From assembly GCA_001839685.1 (NCBI GenBank), contig MLAK01001162.1:7741-28059 (forward strand): a stretch of DNA of 20,319 bases, read 5' to 3'. The first letter of the stretch is position 1. Every line of letters starts with the position of its first letter. The notes under the pieces were generated by a model. It was not told where the DNA came from. It saw only the letters and a program-made list of their open reading frames with translations, and made no database searches. Both the position numbers and the translations under genes were made by a program. Below are positions 7,420-17,600 of the stretch, one piece after another. The stretch is from Tritrichomonas foetus (lineage: Eukaryota > Parabasalia > Tritrichomonadida > Tritrichomonadidae).

Positions 7420-9543
7420 TTACGCAAAGTTTGGATTATGAACTTTTATAGAAACGGAGGGAACAGAAACTTTTCTAATTTGTCTTGCATTTCTGCTTAG
7501 TTGTATTGCTTGAAGTGGATGAATTGGTTGTTGTGTTGGACGTCCTTGATTATTACCTTGTGAACGCAGCTGTTGTGAAGAATTCTTTGAGAAATAATTT
7601 TTTACTGTATTCACAATATTTAGAGAATAGCAATCAACTTCTCTTTTCCTTAATGTTTTGATTCTTTCTCTTTCTTCAGATTCAATTATCAATTTTGGAT
7701 AGTTTTCAAAAAGCATCATAATGGAAATGTTTTTCTGGTTGGAATTTCTAGAATTATTTGCCTTTATTCGATTTGCACGTGCTTCATTTGCAAGAATGAC
7801 ACTTCTTGGTGTTCGAGTATTTGAAGTTCCCGGTCTTGGAGCATCTTGCACCGGATTGATATTAATAGTTATAAGTTTATGTGAACTCAAAATATTTCCA
7901 GAACTATCATCATTAATCAAATTATTATTATTTTTACACAATTTATTATTCTTCTGAAGATTACTATTAGTATTAATTGCAGGAAAATTGTCGTTTTTCA
8001 TTTCATCATTCGGGATATCGTTTTCTCCTTTGTTGTTGATGTTGAAAGAGTCTGCAGATGATGATGGAAAGTTTGGTGAATCGGATTTCTTTAGATACAT
8101 TCTTTTTCTTCCTTGCTGTTGAGGTGATGAAGTTATTTGCCTAGCAGAAAGAGTTTCTCTGTTTTTAGTTAATTTATATTTTGGCTTTTCTGGTGGCTGA
8201 AGTTGTTGCTGTGCATTTTTGGTCATTGCGATGATTGCTTCTCTTCTCATTCTTGATGCAGCTGTTTCAGGGACTCCTCCAATTGGTGCTTCTTTAGCTT
8301 TTTCAAGTGCTATTTCACACTTTTTCATAATTTCTTCATTTTCAATTGGATAAATTTGTCGCCAATTTGTTTCTTTAGCTGCAATTTCTGATTCGTGATC
8401 AGGATTGAATAAAGAAGGAAGAGCTTCTCCAATTCCACTCATTCTTTGAGTGGCTACTTTTCTTGTTCGTGCAATACAAATTCTTTTGAAATTTGGCTTC
8501 AAATCGAGAATTTTGAGTGTTCCTTCAATTACACTGGTTTTCAATTTCAAATCAAATTCAGAACCGGTAGATAAAGAAGGCATTGAATTTACCTCAATTA
8601 ACCATGGATGTGATTGATCATCAACGAAAATATCAAATCCAAGAATTTCAAATAATCTCGACTTGCCGTCACAGTCGTTGGTTGCAGTTCGATAATTTGC
8701 TGCGAGCTGAGGCAAATTACTAATCAAAGTGAATCGAATAATATCATCAATTTCGTCTTGTATCTGTTTGATGCTGGCTCCCGAATTTTCTATTGATTTG
8801 AATACTTCGCTCATTGGCCTTTTAGACTTATCGTTAAAATTCTCGCTTTTCTTATTTAATGAGAAATTTGTTAAATGCGCAAAACAATTATCGAGATTTG
8901 AATGAGAAGGTGGACTGTATGGCTCCGTGCAAAAGCGTGTCATTCCTTCCTTATGTATATAAAGTCTTAAAGGATCAACTGAAGTGACTAAAACGTAAAT
9001 TCTTAAATCGAATTTGAATCGATCGACTAAAAATGGCGAAATGTATTGCTGGGCAACAGCAGATTCAAAATAACATTTTAAATCATCAAAGTCTTGGATT
9101 AGAAAGATTCCTTTTCCTTGACTTCCTTTATCTGGTTTAATTATAAACGTCCTGTCACTTTTTCTGGGGATAGTCGACATAAAATTTTTCAAGTCTGAGA
9201 GCTGAGATGGAATTATAAATGAGCGTGGATGAAAGTTGTAATACTCTGGAAGTAATTTCTGTAATCTTTCAAAATTTCTGACGAGTTCGACTTTATGCGC
9301 GATTTTCCACATTCCAGGAAAATGATTATAAAATTGCCATTTTTCGAGATTCTTGACGAAATCGAGGGTACCTTCATTATCTCCCCAAAAAAGTAAGCTT
9401 TTTGTTATTGAATCGGTAAATTTATATCCAAGCTTAGTCAAACATTTTTTAACGGATGGATATTTTGTATGGTTGACGTTAGCGAATAGAACCTTATTTG
9501 TTGATTTCTTCATTTTTCTTTTCGTCTTTCCCGCCTCCGACAT
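7420..9543 (-). CDS. Tubulin polyglutamylase, TTLL6-like tubulin-tyrosine ligase family
   Basis: The protein has 707 residues, ATG at 9541-9543. Residues about 18-345 form a TTL domain of the ATP-grasp fold, which uses ATP to ligate glutamates to tubulin tails on axonemal or cytoskeletal microtubules. Motifs in order: FYNHFPGMWKIAHK (71-84), the nucleotide-binding IIKPDKGSQGKGI (134-146), QQYISPFLVDRFKFDLRIYV (165-184), THLTN-type AHLTNFSLNKKSENF (222-236), FEILGFDIFVDD (298-309), and WLIEVNSMPS (314-323), whose Glu317 and Asn319 with Asp304 fit magnesium binding. NHFPGM and the DPLRLYI-EG block match the TTLL6/7/13 group more closely than the tyrosine ligase itself. From about 420 the protein is a 290-residue low-complexity tail rich in Asn, Gln, Ser and basic residues, with no domain I recognise; it may bind microtubules or partners. 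A TCATA motif lies about 33 bases upstream of the ATG. Confidence 0.95.
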   Translation of the reverse strand: MSEAGKTKRKMKKSTNKVLFANVNHTKYPSVKKCLTKLGYKFTDSITKSLLFWGDNEGTLDFVKNLEKWQFYNHFPGMWKIAHKVELVRNFERLQKLLPEYYNFHPRSFIIPSQLSDLKNFMSTIPRKSDRTFIIKPDKGSQGKGIFLIQDFDDLKCYFESAVAQQYISPFLVDRFKFDLRIYVLVTSVDPLRLYIHKEGMTRFCTEPYSPPSHSNLDNCFAHLTNFSLNKKSENFNDKSKRPMSEVFKSIENSGASIKQIQDEIDDIIRFTLISNLPQLAANYRTATNDCDGKSRLFEILGFDIFVDDQSHPWLIEVNSMPSLSTGSEFDLKLKTSVIEGTLKILDLKPNFKRICIARTRKVATQRMSGIGEALPSLFNPDHESEIAAKETNWRQIYPIENEEIMKKCEIALEKAKEAPIGGVPETAASRMRREAIIAMTKNAQQQLQPPEKPKYKLTKNRETLSARQITSSPQQQGRKRMYLKKSDSPNFPSSSADSFNINNKGENDIPNDEMKNDNFPAINTNSNLQKNNKLCKNNNNLINDDSSGNILSSHKLITININPVQDAPRPGTSNTRTPRSVILANEARANRIKANNSRNSNQKNISIMMLFENYPKLIIESEERERIKTLRKREVDCYSLNIVNTVKNYFSKNSSQQLRSQGNNQGRPTQQPIHPLQAIQLSRNARQIRKVSVPSVSIKVHNPNFA

Positions 9544-9970
9544 CGAAAAGAGGTTTTCAATTAATAATTTATGAATTGAATTTATTTTTACATTTTTAAA
9601 AATTTGAAAAAATTAAGATGATACCTAATCTCAATTATAATTGACCCTTCTTTCATTTTTTGGCCAAATAGGAATTAAACAGAAACACGTTATTCATCAT
9701 TCAATACTCAAATTTTGAATAGTTTTATTGTAAACAACATTCAAATTTATTGAATTACATTGTCGTTATTGTGAGATAATAGTTATCAATTTTCAATATA
9801 TTAAGAAATAACTTTTCAAGTGCTATTTGGTCAAAGAATAAAATCGACAAACACAAAAAATATCAGGTGAAAGCCCTGATATGTAAATTAAGTTCAAAAA
9901 AAATAAAATAAAATGCATTAATGTATGCACTGTTGGTTTAATAGAAAAAAATATTTATTTTTGTTGAGAA
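9544..9970. other. Spacer between two minus-strand genes, with a stem-loop
   Basis: This 427-bp spacer is the 5' flank of the polyglutamylase gene and the 3' flank of the 1081-residue gene. It contains an 8-bp perfect stem with a 7-base loop at 9860-9882 (listed separately) and a short ATTCAA/TTGAAT inverted repeat near 9740-9760. No coding sequence or RNA gene is visible. Confidence 0.6.
9860..9882. other. Perfect 8-bp stem-loop downstream of the 1081-residue gene
   Basis: ATATCAGG, a 7-base loop TGAAAGC, then CCTGATAT. It begins about 90 bases past the stop codon at 9971 and would lie in or just beyond the 3' UTR of that gene. It could be an mRNA-end element; chance cannot be excluded. Confidence 0.4.
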
Positions 9971-12900
9971 TTACCAAATATAATTGGTCTTTGCTTCGTT
10001 AAAGTAAGCAATCAATAATGGTGATTCATTCTTGGAATTCTTAGTGTCCCATGATTTAATAATATTGATTGCTTCCTTTTCTTCACAATCAACTAGCATT
10101 CTTTTCTTTTCGTCAAGTTTTTCCCATTCAGAAATCACATATGATGGTGATCTCTCCTTCAAACGTTGATCAACCTTATCTTCATTGATTAAATCAGCGA
10201 AAATCTTGGGAATAATAGTAAAGAACGGTCTACAATTTGTTACACCTTCAAGCGGTGTTGGTGCAACATCAGTTTCAGCAATTTTTGCCCTTTCCATGAA
10301 TTTCTGAACAATTGCATCTTGACAAGTTTGAGCAAGTTTTGCTTTATCAACAGGTTCGGATAAATATGAATAAATTTTGGCGAATTGTCCAACTTTAAAA
10401 TCGTCTTTGGCTCTTCCTTTGGCAATGTTGAATGCCGCAAAGCCATCTTTCTCAATTTGTGACAACTGATCAAAGAAACATTTCGTGCGTTTTTGTTCTG
10501 ATAAACTAACTTTAAATTCTGAGAATGTTGTTCTATGATAAATTGGAAATCCTGCTTCTTTTACTAAATCAAGAACAATTTTCATTAGTTTCTCAATAAG
10601 TAGCATCAATCCAGCAGATTTGTTAGGTAATTTAACATGAATGAAGAGTTGTTTCTTTTGATCATCAGTGATTGGAATGCTTGCCAATTGAGATTCAAAG
10701 TGCTCAATGAGGCTTTTTGTGGTATCATCGGATTTTACAGTTCCACCACTGTTCAATAAAGGATGGAAAACCATGTAGAAGTTGCATTGTGAAAGATTAT
10801 TAATAAATAACTGCTCAGCTTTTTCATCAAAAGTAGGAATTCCATTCGGACCAAGTCGATCACGGATAATTCGAACGAGGAATTGGTTATAAGCACTTGA
10901 ATCAATATTAAATGGAAGATTTTCCGAAATTTCATTATCATTAATTTCTGTACAGTGAATTTTTTTATATTTTTGAAGTGTTGAAATGAATTCATTATGA
11001 GGTTCAGAAAGTGATTGAAGAACATGAAGTGCTGGCCAATTTCCTGGCTCATACGGAAGGAAATAACGAAGAAGAAGCTTATGAGACTTAACTCCATTGG
11101 TTTTATTTAATCTGTTTCTGGTTTTATTTGGTAAAACCCCATAATTTAAGAAATTAATTGCTCGTCCCCAATGGTCTACAAAAGCTTTAAATTCACTTTT
11201 AGTAAGACTAAAATCTTTGAATGACATCTTTGGGTTGTCTGCCACTTCATCCCTTTTTTCCCAAATCTGATATAAAACTGGAGCAATTATTGGAATGAAC
11301 TTAATTGCATTGAAGCGTGGAGAAAGTCGAAGATAGTTGTATATCACTGGGCAACGAATTCTAAGACCAGGATCAACTAAAAAATGTGTAAGCATGATAC
11401 GGAATGATAATGGATAGACAACACGATGATCATTACCTTCAGGCTCATTAAATTCAAGTTTTTCTGCTGTACTTTCTTGTGTCATGTCAGCTAGTTTGAA
11501 TAAATTTTGATAGACTGATGGAATAATTCCCATCATTGCCATTGAAAAAGCATAACGGATTTCACCAACATTGAAGTTTTCAATCTCATCTAGATTATTT
11601 GAAGCTATCAGCAATTTATAGAGTTGGCCAAATACAGACATAATAAACAAATTTGACACTGGTTGAGTAACCTTACTTGGAGCATCAGGGAATAAAATCA
11701 TTCCAATAATCTTTACAATATTTTGAATTTGTTTTTTAAAGAAGTCCCTTTGCTTATTACATCCTTGCATTTCCAGTTCAAATACTTTAGGGAGATTTTC
11801 TTTGTTGTTCTCAATTGTGCTGTAAAATGCTCCAAATTCGAAAATTCTCATAAGATTGGCTTCAAGTGGATGCATCATGTCATTAACATCAAGATAATAA
11901 GAGTAATATAAACACTGATCATCATCTTCGTCATCAACTTCGTTATCAACTTCGATGTGATAATAATTAGGTGTATAACATGTTCCACGAATAAGAAAAT
12001 CTTTAGGAAGTGTAGAACTAACATTCAGAACATCAGAGAAAAGTTCATGAATGAATTTTTCTGGTTTAGAATAAGCTGGGTTTTTTCCTTTAAAGTTTGC
12101 TGAATAAAGTTGAAAATAAGCAGCATTATTATTTGTTTCAGCAGGAATTAGATCAAATCGAGCATATTGTTGAATAATCAATTGCTCATGAGGAAGAGGT
12201 GGACTTGATACAAAAATGTTATCTGTAAAATCTTTTGAATCCTCGTCGTCATAATCATCATCATTATCGTCATCACTTTCATCCATTTCAATATATAAAT
12301 TCTTTGTGTCATGAACAATTTTATAGAAATAATTAATTGGTGTTTTGTCACATTCATTAATGACATTATCAATAACTTGAAAAATTGATTTGCTATCTTC
12401 ATTGCCAGTCATTAACTCAAAGATATCCTGGAATTTTTTAAAATCATATCTTATGAATGGTTTCTTAAATGTTTTTGATCCCTTTTTATAATGATTTTCA
12501 TTTGGTTTAAACTTTAATAAACCGTTTCTTGTCGCTGTTCGTTGAACCAAGTTCAAGTTTTGATCGATCCCAAGTACTTCAGTTACTTTCAAAATTTCAT
12601 TTGGAATATTATCTTTAGAATAATCCATAAAGAAACCTGTACCAATGTTATTTATGAACATTCCAACTAGACAGCAATATGTGTCTTTAATCGCTTCAAA
12701 TGTTTTTTGAACTCCATCTACATTTGTTTTCGAGAAAAAGTTATTTACCCATCTTTTTTCTGGATCGGTTTTATTCAATTTTGAGAAAAAGTGGAAAAGT
12801 ACATTCACAGCACCAAAGTCATGACAAAATCCCATAAACATCAAATGGCTTTTTAAAAATGTGATGTAATATTGAGACAAAACTGGATTATTCCATTTCT

Positions 12901-13216
12901 TTAAAGACTTGGCAATATTTTCCATTGACTGCCTAAAAACTTCAATTTCTTTAAAGAAGTGTGGATCAACCTGTGAAAGGTAGGTGTCCAAAGTGACGTG
13001 TGATTCGCCCTGGAAAATAGCGAATAGATTATCATCAAGATTAAGATCAGAAAACATCACCTGAACATGAACAGCAATGACTTTTTTATTAATTGAAAGA
13101 AAAATATTTTTTTTTGGATCTATTTTTAGTGCATCAAATTGGGGAATAATGTCGACTGGCTCATTAATTTCTTCTTCTTCACTGGCATTTGACTGATTTT
13201 CCGAATCGCTGGACAT
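9971..13216 (-). CDS. Large protein of unknown function
   Basis: The protein has 1081 residues, ATG at 13214-13216, in one uninterrupted frame with clear codon bias, so the gene is real, but I do not recognise the family. It starts with an acidic low-complexity stretch (residues 1-20). Two Asp/Glu runs occur at about 312-328 (DESDDDNDDDYDDEDS) and 426-433. Between and after them the protein is mainly helical in character, with no signal peptide and no convincing membrane span. Segments that look conserved are IRCPVIYNYLRLSPRF (620-635), DHWGRAINFLNYGVLP (681-696) and a block at about 714-747 with L-P, G-W and PHNEFI. That block has a faint resemblance to the HNE-containing region in the C-terminal part of RNF213-type E3 ligases, but no RING, AAA+ or zinc motif is present, so I do not assign it. 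The gene is head to head with the reticulon-like gene across 264 bp. An initiator-like TCATT lies about 36 bases upstream of the ATG. Confidence 0.8.
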   Translation of the reverse strand: MSSDSENQSNASEEEEINEPVDIIPQFDALKIDPKKNIFLSINKKVIAVHVQVMFSDLNLDDNLFAIFQGESHVTLDTYLSQVDPHFFKEIEVFRQSMENIAKSLKKWNNPVLSQYYITFLKSHLMFMGFCHDFGAVNVLFHFFSKLNKTDPEKRWVNNFFSKTNVDGVQKTFEAIKDTYCCLVGMFINNIGTGFFMDYSKDNIPNEILKVTEVLGIDQNLNLVQRTATRNGLLKFKPNENHYKKGSKTFKKPFIRYDFKKFQDIFELMTGNEDSKSIFQVIDNVINECDKTPINYFYKIVHDTKNLYIEMDESDDDNDDDYDDEDSKDFTDNIFVSSPPLPHEQLIIQQYARFDLIPAETNNNAAYFQLYSANFKGKNPAYSKPEKFIHELFSDVLNVSSTLPKDFLIRGTCYTPNYYHIEVDNEVDDEDDDQCLYYSYYLDVNDMMHPLEANLMRIFEFGAFYSTIENNKENLPKVFELEMQGCNKQRDFFKKQIQNIVKIIGMILFPDAPSKVTQPVSNLFIMSVFGQLYKLLIASNNLDEIENFNVGEIRYAFSMAMMGIIPSVYQNLFKLADMTQESTAEKLEFNEPEGNDHRVVYPLSFRIMLTHFLVDPGLRIRCPVIYNYLRLSPRFNAIKFIPIIAPVLYQIWEKRDEVADNPKMSFKDFSLTKSEFKAFVDHWGRAINFLNYGVLPNKTRNRLNKTNGVKSHKLLLRYFLPYEPGNWPALHVLQSLSEPHNEFISTLQKYKKIHCTEINDNEISENLPFNIDSSAYNQFLVRIIRDRLGPNGIPTFDEKAEQLFINNLSQCNFYMVFHPLLNSGGTVKSDDTTKSLIEHFESQLASIPITDDQKKQLFIHVKLPNKSAGLMLLIEKLMKIVLDLVKEAGFPIYHRTTFSEFKVSLSEQKRTKCFFDQLSQIEKDGFAAFNIAKGRAKDDFKVGQFAKIYSYLSEPVDKAKLAQTCQDAIVQKFMERAKIAETDVAPTPLEGVTNCRPFFTIIPKIFADLINEDKVDQRLKERSPSYVISEWEKLDEKKRMLVDCEEKEAINIIKSWDTKNSKNESPLLIAYFNEAKTNYIW

Positions 13217-13480
13217 TTCTCTAAAATAAAAACTTGACGAAATTTAAAAAATGACATAAGCAATTCAGTCGATAAATGGTTGTTTATTGTATGGAATCAC
13301 ACAAAAAGTTATCATACCCGTTCTGAAAAATATGTTAAGGTGAATTGAGTAAGGTAAAAATATACGGCAAATGTGATGAGTGTTTTCAAAATAAACAAAA
13401 AGTTAATATGCTATCTCTGGAAATATTGATTTCTTTTTTGCTTTTTTTTGAATTGATAATTGTTCTAATTATAACTCATA
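13217..13480. promoter_or_regulatory. Divergent (head-to-head) intergenic promoter region
   Basis: These 264 bp separate the start codons of the minus-strand 1081-residue gene and the plus-strand reticulon-like gene, so both promoters must lie here or overlap the coding starts. Initiator-like TCAYW motifs are present on both strands: TCATT on the minus strand at 13250-13254, and TCATA at 13476-13480 on the plus strand just before the ATG. A T-run lies near 13434-13449. Confidence 0.45.
13476..13480 (+). promoter_or_regulatory. Initiator-like TCATA abutting the reticulon-like start
   Basis: TCATA matches TCAYW. Its A at 13478 would leave a 3-base leader before the ATG at 13481. That is unusually short even for trichomonads, so either the leader really is tiny or translation begins at the next ATG (codon 20). 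Confidence 0.25.
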
Positions 13481-14167
13481 ATGAGAATTAATCGAGAAAA
13501 CACGCTAATTGAAGACAATTCCTATCCACTCGCTGGAATGCATGAGGAAGATATTTGCAATTATCTGACTACAGTATTGAAGCCTTACGAACCATTTTTT
13601 AATCAGTTTCAAGCCGCCGTTCTTCTACACAACGTTCCGCTTTACATTACGATCCTTTTGATTTCTTTCGTTTTTCTCTACACATTCAAGATTATCGTTG
13701 ATTCAGAATTCCCCACGATTTTTTTCCTGATCGCACTTTATCCGATGGTCAATTTAATTTTACTTATTGGTGGTCAAAACGTACTGACAAATCTTTGTAT
13801 TGAAATTCCGGAATTACCAGAGTCTGCGCCCGATCGCGTTCGGCCAATCCACGAAATTATTCAAATTGTATGGAAGCCGTTAATTTTTACATGGAGAGCT
13901 GCTTTTTTTGCATACAGAACTTTCCTTTGTCCAAACATTGTTGATATCATTGTTTTTCTTGCCGTTGTGATTATTTCTGGCCTTTTGCTGTGTGTCCTTG
14001 ACGGCCTTCTTATTCTTTCGATTTTAGTGGCCATTTGTTTGATATTTCCTCCACTTTTGACACGAGAAGTTGTCTATGCATTTCTCATGGCGCACCTTGG
14101 ACACCCCTTCCCTGAAAAAGAAGAAGAGCTTGAGGAATACTATGGAACACATTCAAAAGTTGAGTAA
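13481..14167 (+). CDS. Reticulon-homology / ARL6IP1-like ER membrane-shaping protein
   Basis: The protein has 228 residues with no signal peptide and two long hydrophobic blocks, about 53-99 and 152-192. Each is the size of an intramembrane hairpin rather than a single span, and they are separated by a polar segment of about 50 residues. This is the layout of a reticulon-homology domain, whose wedge-shaped hairpins bend ER tubules. The first block is preceded by LKPYEPFFNQFQAAVLLHNVP, comparable to the amphipathic entry of such domains. The spacer carries PIHEIIQIVWKPLIFTWRAAF, reminiscent of the RFHEI-type helix in ARL6IP1. The second block ends LIFPPLLTR, like the PLL motif closing reticulon hairpins. 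The C-terminus is acidic (EKEEELEEY). The family assignment is from layout and short resemblances, not full alignment; the alternative is another four-segment membrane protein. Met20 is an alternative start. Confidence 0.65.
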   Translation: MRINRENTLIEDNSYPLAGMHEEDICNYLTTVLKPYEPFFNQFQAAVLLHNVPLYITILLISFVFLYTFKIIVDSEFPTIFFLIALYPMVNLILLIGGQNVLTNLCIEIPELPESAPDRVRPIHEIIQIVWKPLIFTWRAAFFAYRTFLCPNIVDIIVFLAVVIISGLLLCVLDGLLILSILVAICLIFPPLLTREVVYAFLMAHLGHPFPEKEEELEEYYGTHSKVE

Positions 14168-14674
14168 TTATTTTTATGTGTGAGCGAAGAGAATCTAAAA
14201 TAATTTATTTTTATTTCTTGAAACATGTTTGGAAAATTTGATTTTGTATTTAAATTCATTTGTTGACAATTTTATTATTTCGTAAATCATAAAGAGTAAA
14301 AAATGCGATTAGAAATAAATGTTTTTTTAACGACTTTTATAGACTTTTTGAAACATTGTAGAAAGATATTTTGAAACATCGTAGAAAGATATTTTGAAAC
14401 ATCGTAGAAAAATACCATTATGAAAAACGATTTTTCAAACCAAACATTAGATGCATATAAATGCGCATTTACGAAAAGTTTTGTCGAAGCACCTTAATAT
14501 GTTCAATTGAAAATATGAAAGGTTATATACATATCATTTCACAAAAATTAGTATTCAGCTTCATCTATGTGATTTTACTATTCTTAAATCTCATTAGGAA
14601 ATGTTTTTATATTACGAAATAATTAATAAATGAATTATTGTATTTAATTAAATTTATTTAGGGAATTGATAAAA
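14168..14674. other. Convergent 3' spacer
   Basis: About 510 bp between the ends of the plus-strand reticulon-like gene and the minus-strand glucanotransferase. It holds a three-copy 23-bp tandem repeat (listed separately) and AT-rich DNA with several TAAA tetranucleotides near both stops, suitable as polyadenylation signals. No gene is visible. Confidence 0.6.
14346..14414. repeat. Three tandem copies of a 23-bp unit
   Basis: Units at 14346-14368, 14369-14391 and 14392-14414 share the core TTTTGAAACATCGTAGAAA. Copy 1 has one change (ATT for ATC) and copy 3 has one change near its end. It is a short minisatellite in the spacer between two convergent genes. Confidence 0.9.
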
Positions 14675-17600
14675 TTAAATCCTATGACTAGCTTTGACCA
14701 TGTCGTATAAAGCTGTAGTAAACTCTTCATCATTGGCCAGATCTTCGAGTTTATAAGGATATCGATATTTCCATTTATTATTAGGATCAGAAGGATCATT
14801 GATCCTCTCTTCTGCCGGTGTCTGAAGATTACATAAATGTGGGGAGATTCCAGTGAGATCTTGTAGGAGGAAAATGGACCACATAGAATTAGACCATAAA
14901 TGCTTTTTAATAATCATTTCACTGATTTCTGGTGTACATGAAAGTGGACAATCATCTTTTCTCCAAAGAACGTTATACCAGTAATCTAAAGTTTTAGAAC
15001 GTGTTTCCTCCCACCATCCTCTGAGTGTAGGTGAATCATGAGTTGATGGAGAACAAACACTTAAATATTCATAAGAATTAACATCTTCAAACGATAAACT
15101 GGAATCTTTCGGCATTCTTTGAACTCTTAAAGATAATATTGCATTTTCTCTCAAACAATTCAGAATTCCTTCTGTTAGTTGACCAAGATCTTCTCCACAT
15201 ATTAAGATATCTGTGGTTTTGGTAAGTACTTCAATTTTAGGTTTTGCTCTCATAACCCAATCATGGTTTTGTCTTTGGTAAGTAAATTCCTGGTAAAGTT
15301 TGACAAAGAGATGCTTTTGATCATCTGGGAGTTCATTCCATGAAGAAGAAACAAATGTAATTGGTCCATTATCAGACTGAATTACATGATCACATGTAAC
15401 ATCTGTTCTAACCTGATATTTCCCGAGGTCATTGGGATCTTCGATTAAAAGAACATTTGCTAATAGCTGAAATAGACAAGCTCGATAGTGTTTGCGATTT
15501 GATTCTGGAATCTCGGCAAGAGTCAATTCTATTTTCTTTTCAGTATCGTATTCCTCTTTGAAATCATAGAAATCATCCACATTAACATTTCTAGGTATAA
15601 AATATTTTTCTGCAACATATTTGGCATCAGTGCCAAATTTTTCTTCTATAATATGCCATCGAATGTATGGCTTGGTATATCTTTCAATATCTGTCAATCC
15701 CCATCCCTTAAGTTCATCAACTGATATTGGAACACTTGGGAAATAATGACCAAGCATCGCTCTTATACATGAATCGCGGTTTATTTCCCAGATTGGGAAA
15801 AATCCAAGTATGTGATCAACACGGAGAACTTGATATAATTCAGCCATTCTAATTAATCTCATTCTCCACCATCGATAATTATCAGTTGCCATATAATCCC
15901 AATCATAAGTTGGGAAGGACCAATTTTGTCCATCTGAAGAGTAGTCATCTGGTGGAGCTCCTGAAGACATATGAGGTCGGAAATTTTTTGGAAAGGCCCA
16001 ACACTCTACTGAATTGATAAAAACGCCAATTGGAAGATCTCCCTTTAATACAACTCCATTTCTAAGTGCATAGTCCCTTGATTTTTTAAATTGATTGTCA
16101 CATATATATTGAACCCAGTATACAAATTTGATTTCTTCATAATGCTCTTCACATAATTGTTCGATTTCCTCACTTGTTATTGTTGAATATTTTGGCCAAC
16201 TTCGAAAATCTGTTGTTCCATAAAGATTACGGAAGTAGTAATATAATCCATATGGCTTGAGCCATTCCTGATTATCTTGAATAAAATTGGTGAATGACTG
16301 GTTTAGAATTGCCAAAGGAAATAGTCTTTTCAATATATCCATTTTAAATGAATAAACAGATGGATAGTCTATGAAACGCAAAGATTCAAAATAGCTTTTG
16401 CGTTCTTGGATTAAATGGAATATTTCACTTGGAATATTGGGGAAAATATCAAGAAGATCAATATAGATTGGATGAAGTGCAAAACATGATAATTGCCTAT
16501 ATGGATACGAATCCTCCCAATCACCATTATTTGTTGTGTCATTTATTGGAAGAAGTTGTATTAATGAAGAACCAACTTTTGTGCATACATCGACCAGCTT
16601 AATTATATCTGTATATTGTCCTATCCCACAACTGCTATTAGACTTGAGTGAGAAGATTGGGGCATATATTCCAAGGCCTTTAAAAAGTTCCGAATTGGGA
16701 ACAATATGCCATTCATTAATTTGTAAAGCAGAAGGAAAATCATAATCACATCCAGGAGTTACAATTCCGGCATTATAGTGATTATTCCCTCCTTCCCATA
16801 TTGCTTTTCCTCCATCTATGATAACATATTTATAATGTATAGGAAAATGGCTTTGGCTAATGGAAATTCTTGCACTCCATAAAGGATATTCACCGTCTGC
16901 CATGACAATGCCTCTTTTGTAATCCCATGATCCAAGCTCTGGACAACTGCCAACTACTCTAATTGTTTGCCCTGGACGAACATGAATACAGTTCATCGAA
17001 AATTTTACATTAACTTGTCCAGCTTTATTAATTGACAAATCAAGTGATGGTGGTGGAACATGTGTGAATCTGTGATTAAATGATTTCATGAAAGGTGCTG
17101 TTTTATAAATATTTAAAGTCTTATCTTCCCATCTAAAAGTGTCAGCAATTTCAACAACAGATGGAACATTAATATTTGTAATATCCAATTTATGATTTGC
17201 TTCTGGCTCCCATTCACAATTTATTCTATCATAGGCACGAACATACTTGTATTCAATCTGTTGATTGTTTGTTGATAAAGGAAGCCTAACAATGCAATCC
17301 CAAAAGTCCATATTATTTTCAAAATACATTTGTTTTGATTTAGTGATGTCCCATTCTCCAAGTTCTGGTATATTCCCACAAATGTATATTTCTTGTCCAT
17401 AGTTTGTAAAGCATCGAACTCTAAAATGAAGAACTAAATCACCAATAGAATTGTTGATATCAAAGGTATCATATACCTCTAAATTATTGGTAAAATTGGG
17501 TAATATTCTTTTTGGAACTTGTTCAGCTATATCACTTCCGAGTTTTGGACGCATGAAATACGAATACCAAACAATCTCTCCTTCTTGATTATGTTCTATT

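Noticed and set aside
7255..7500. 81-codon plus-strand open frame overlapping the end of the polyglutamylase gene
   Set aside because: It overlaps the strongly supported minus-strand gene, has noise-like composition and lacks a proper start.
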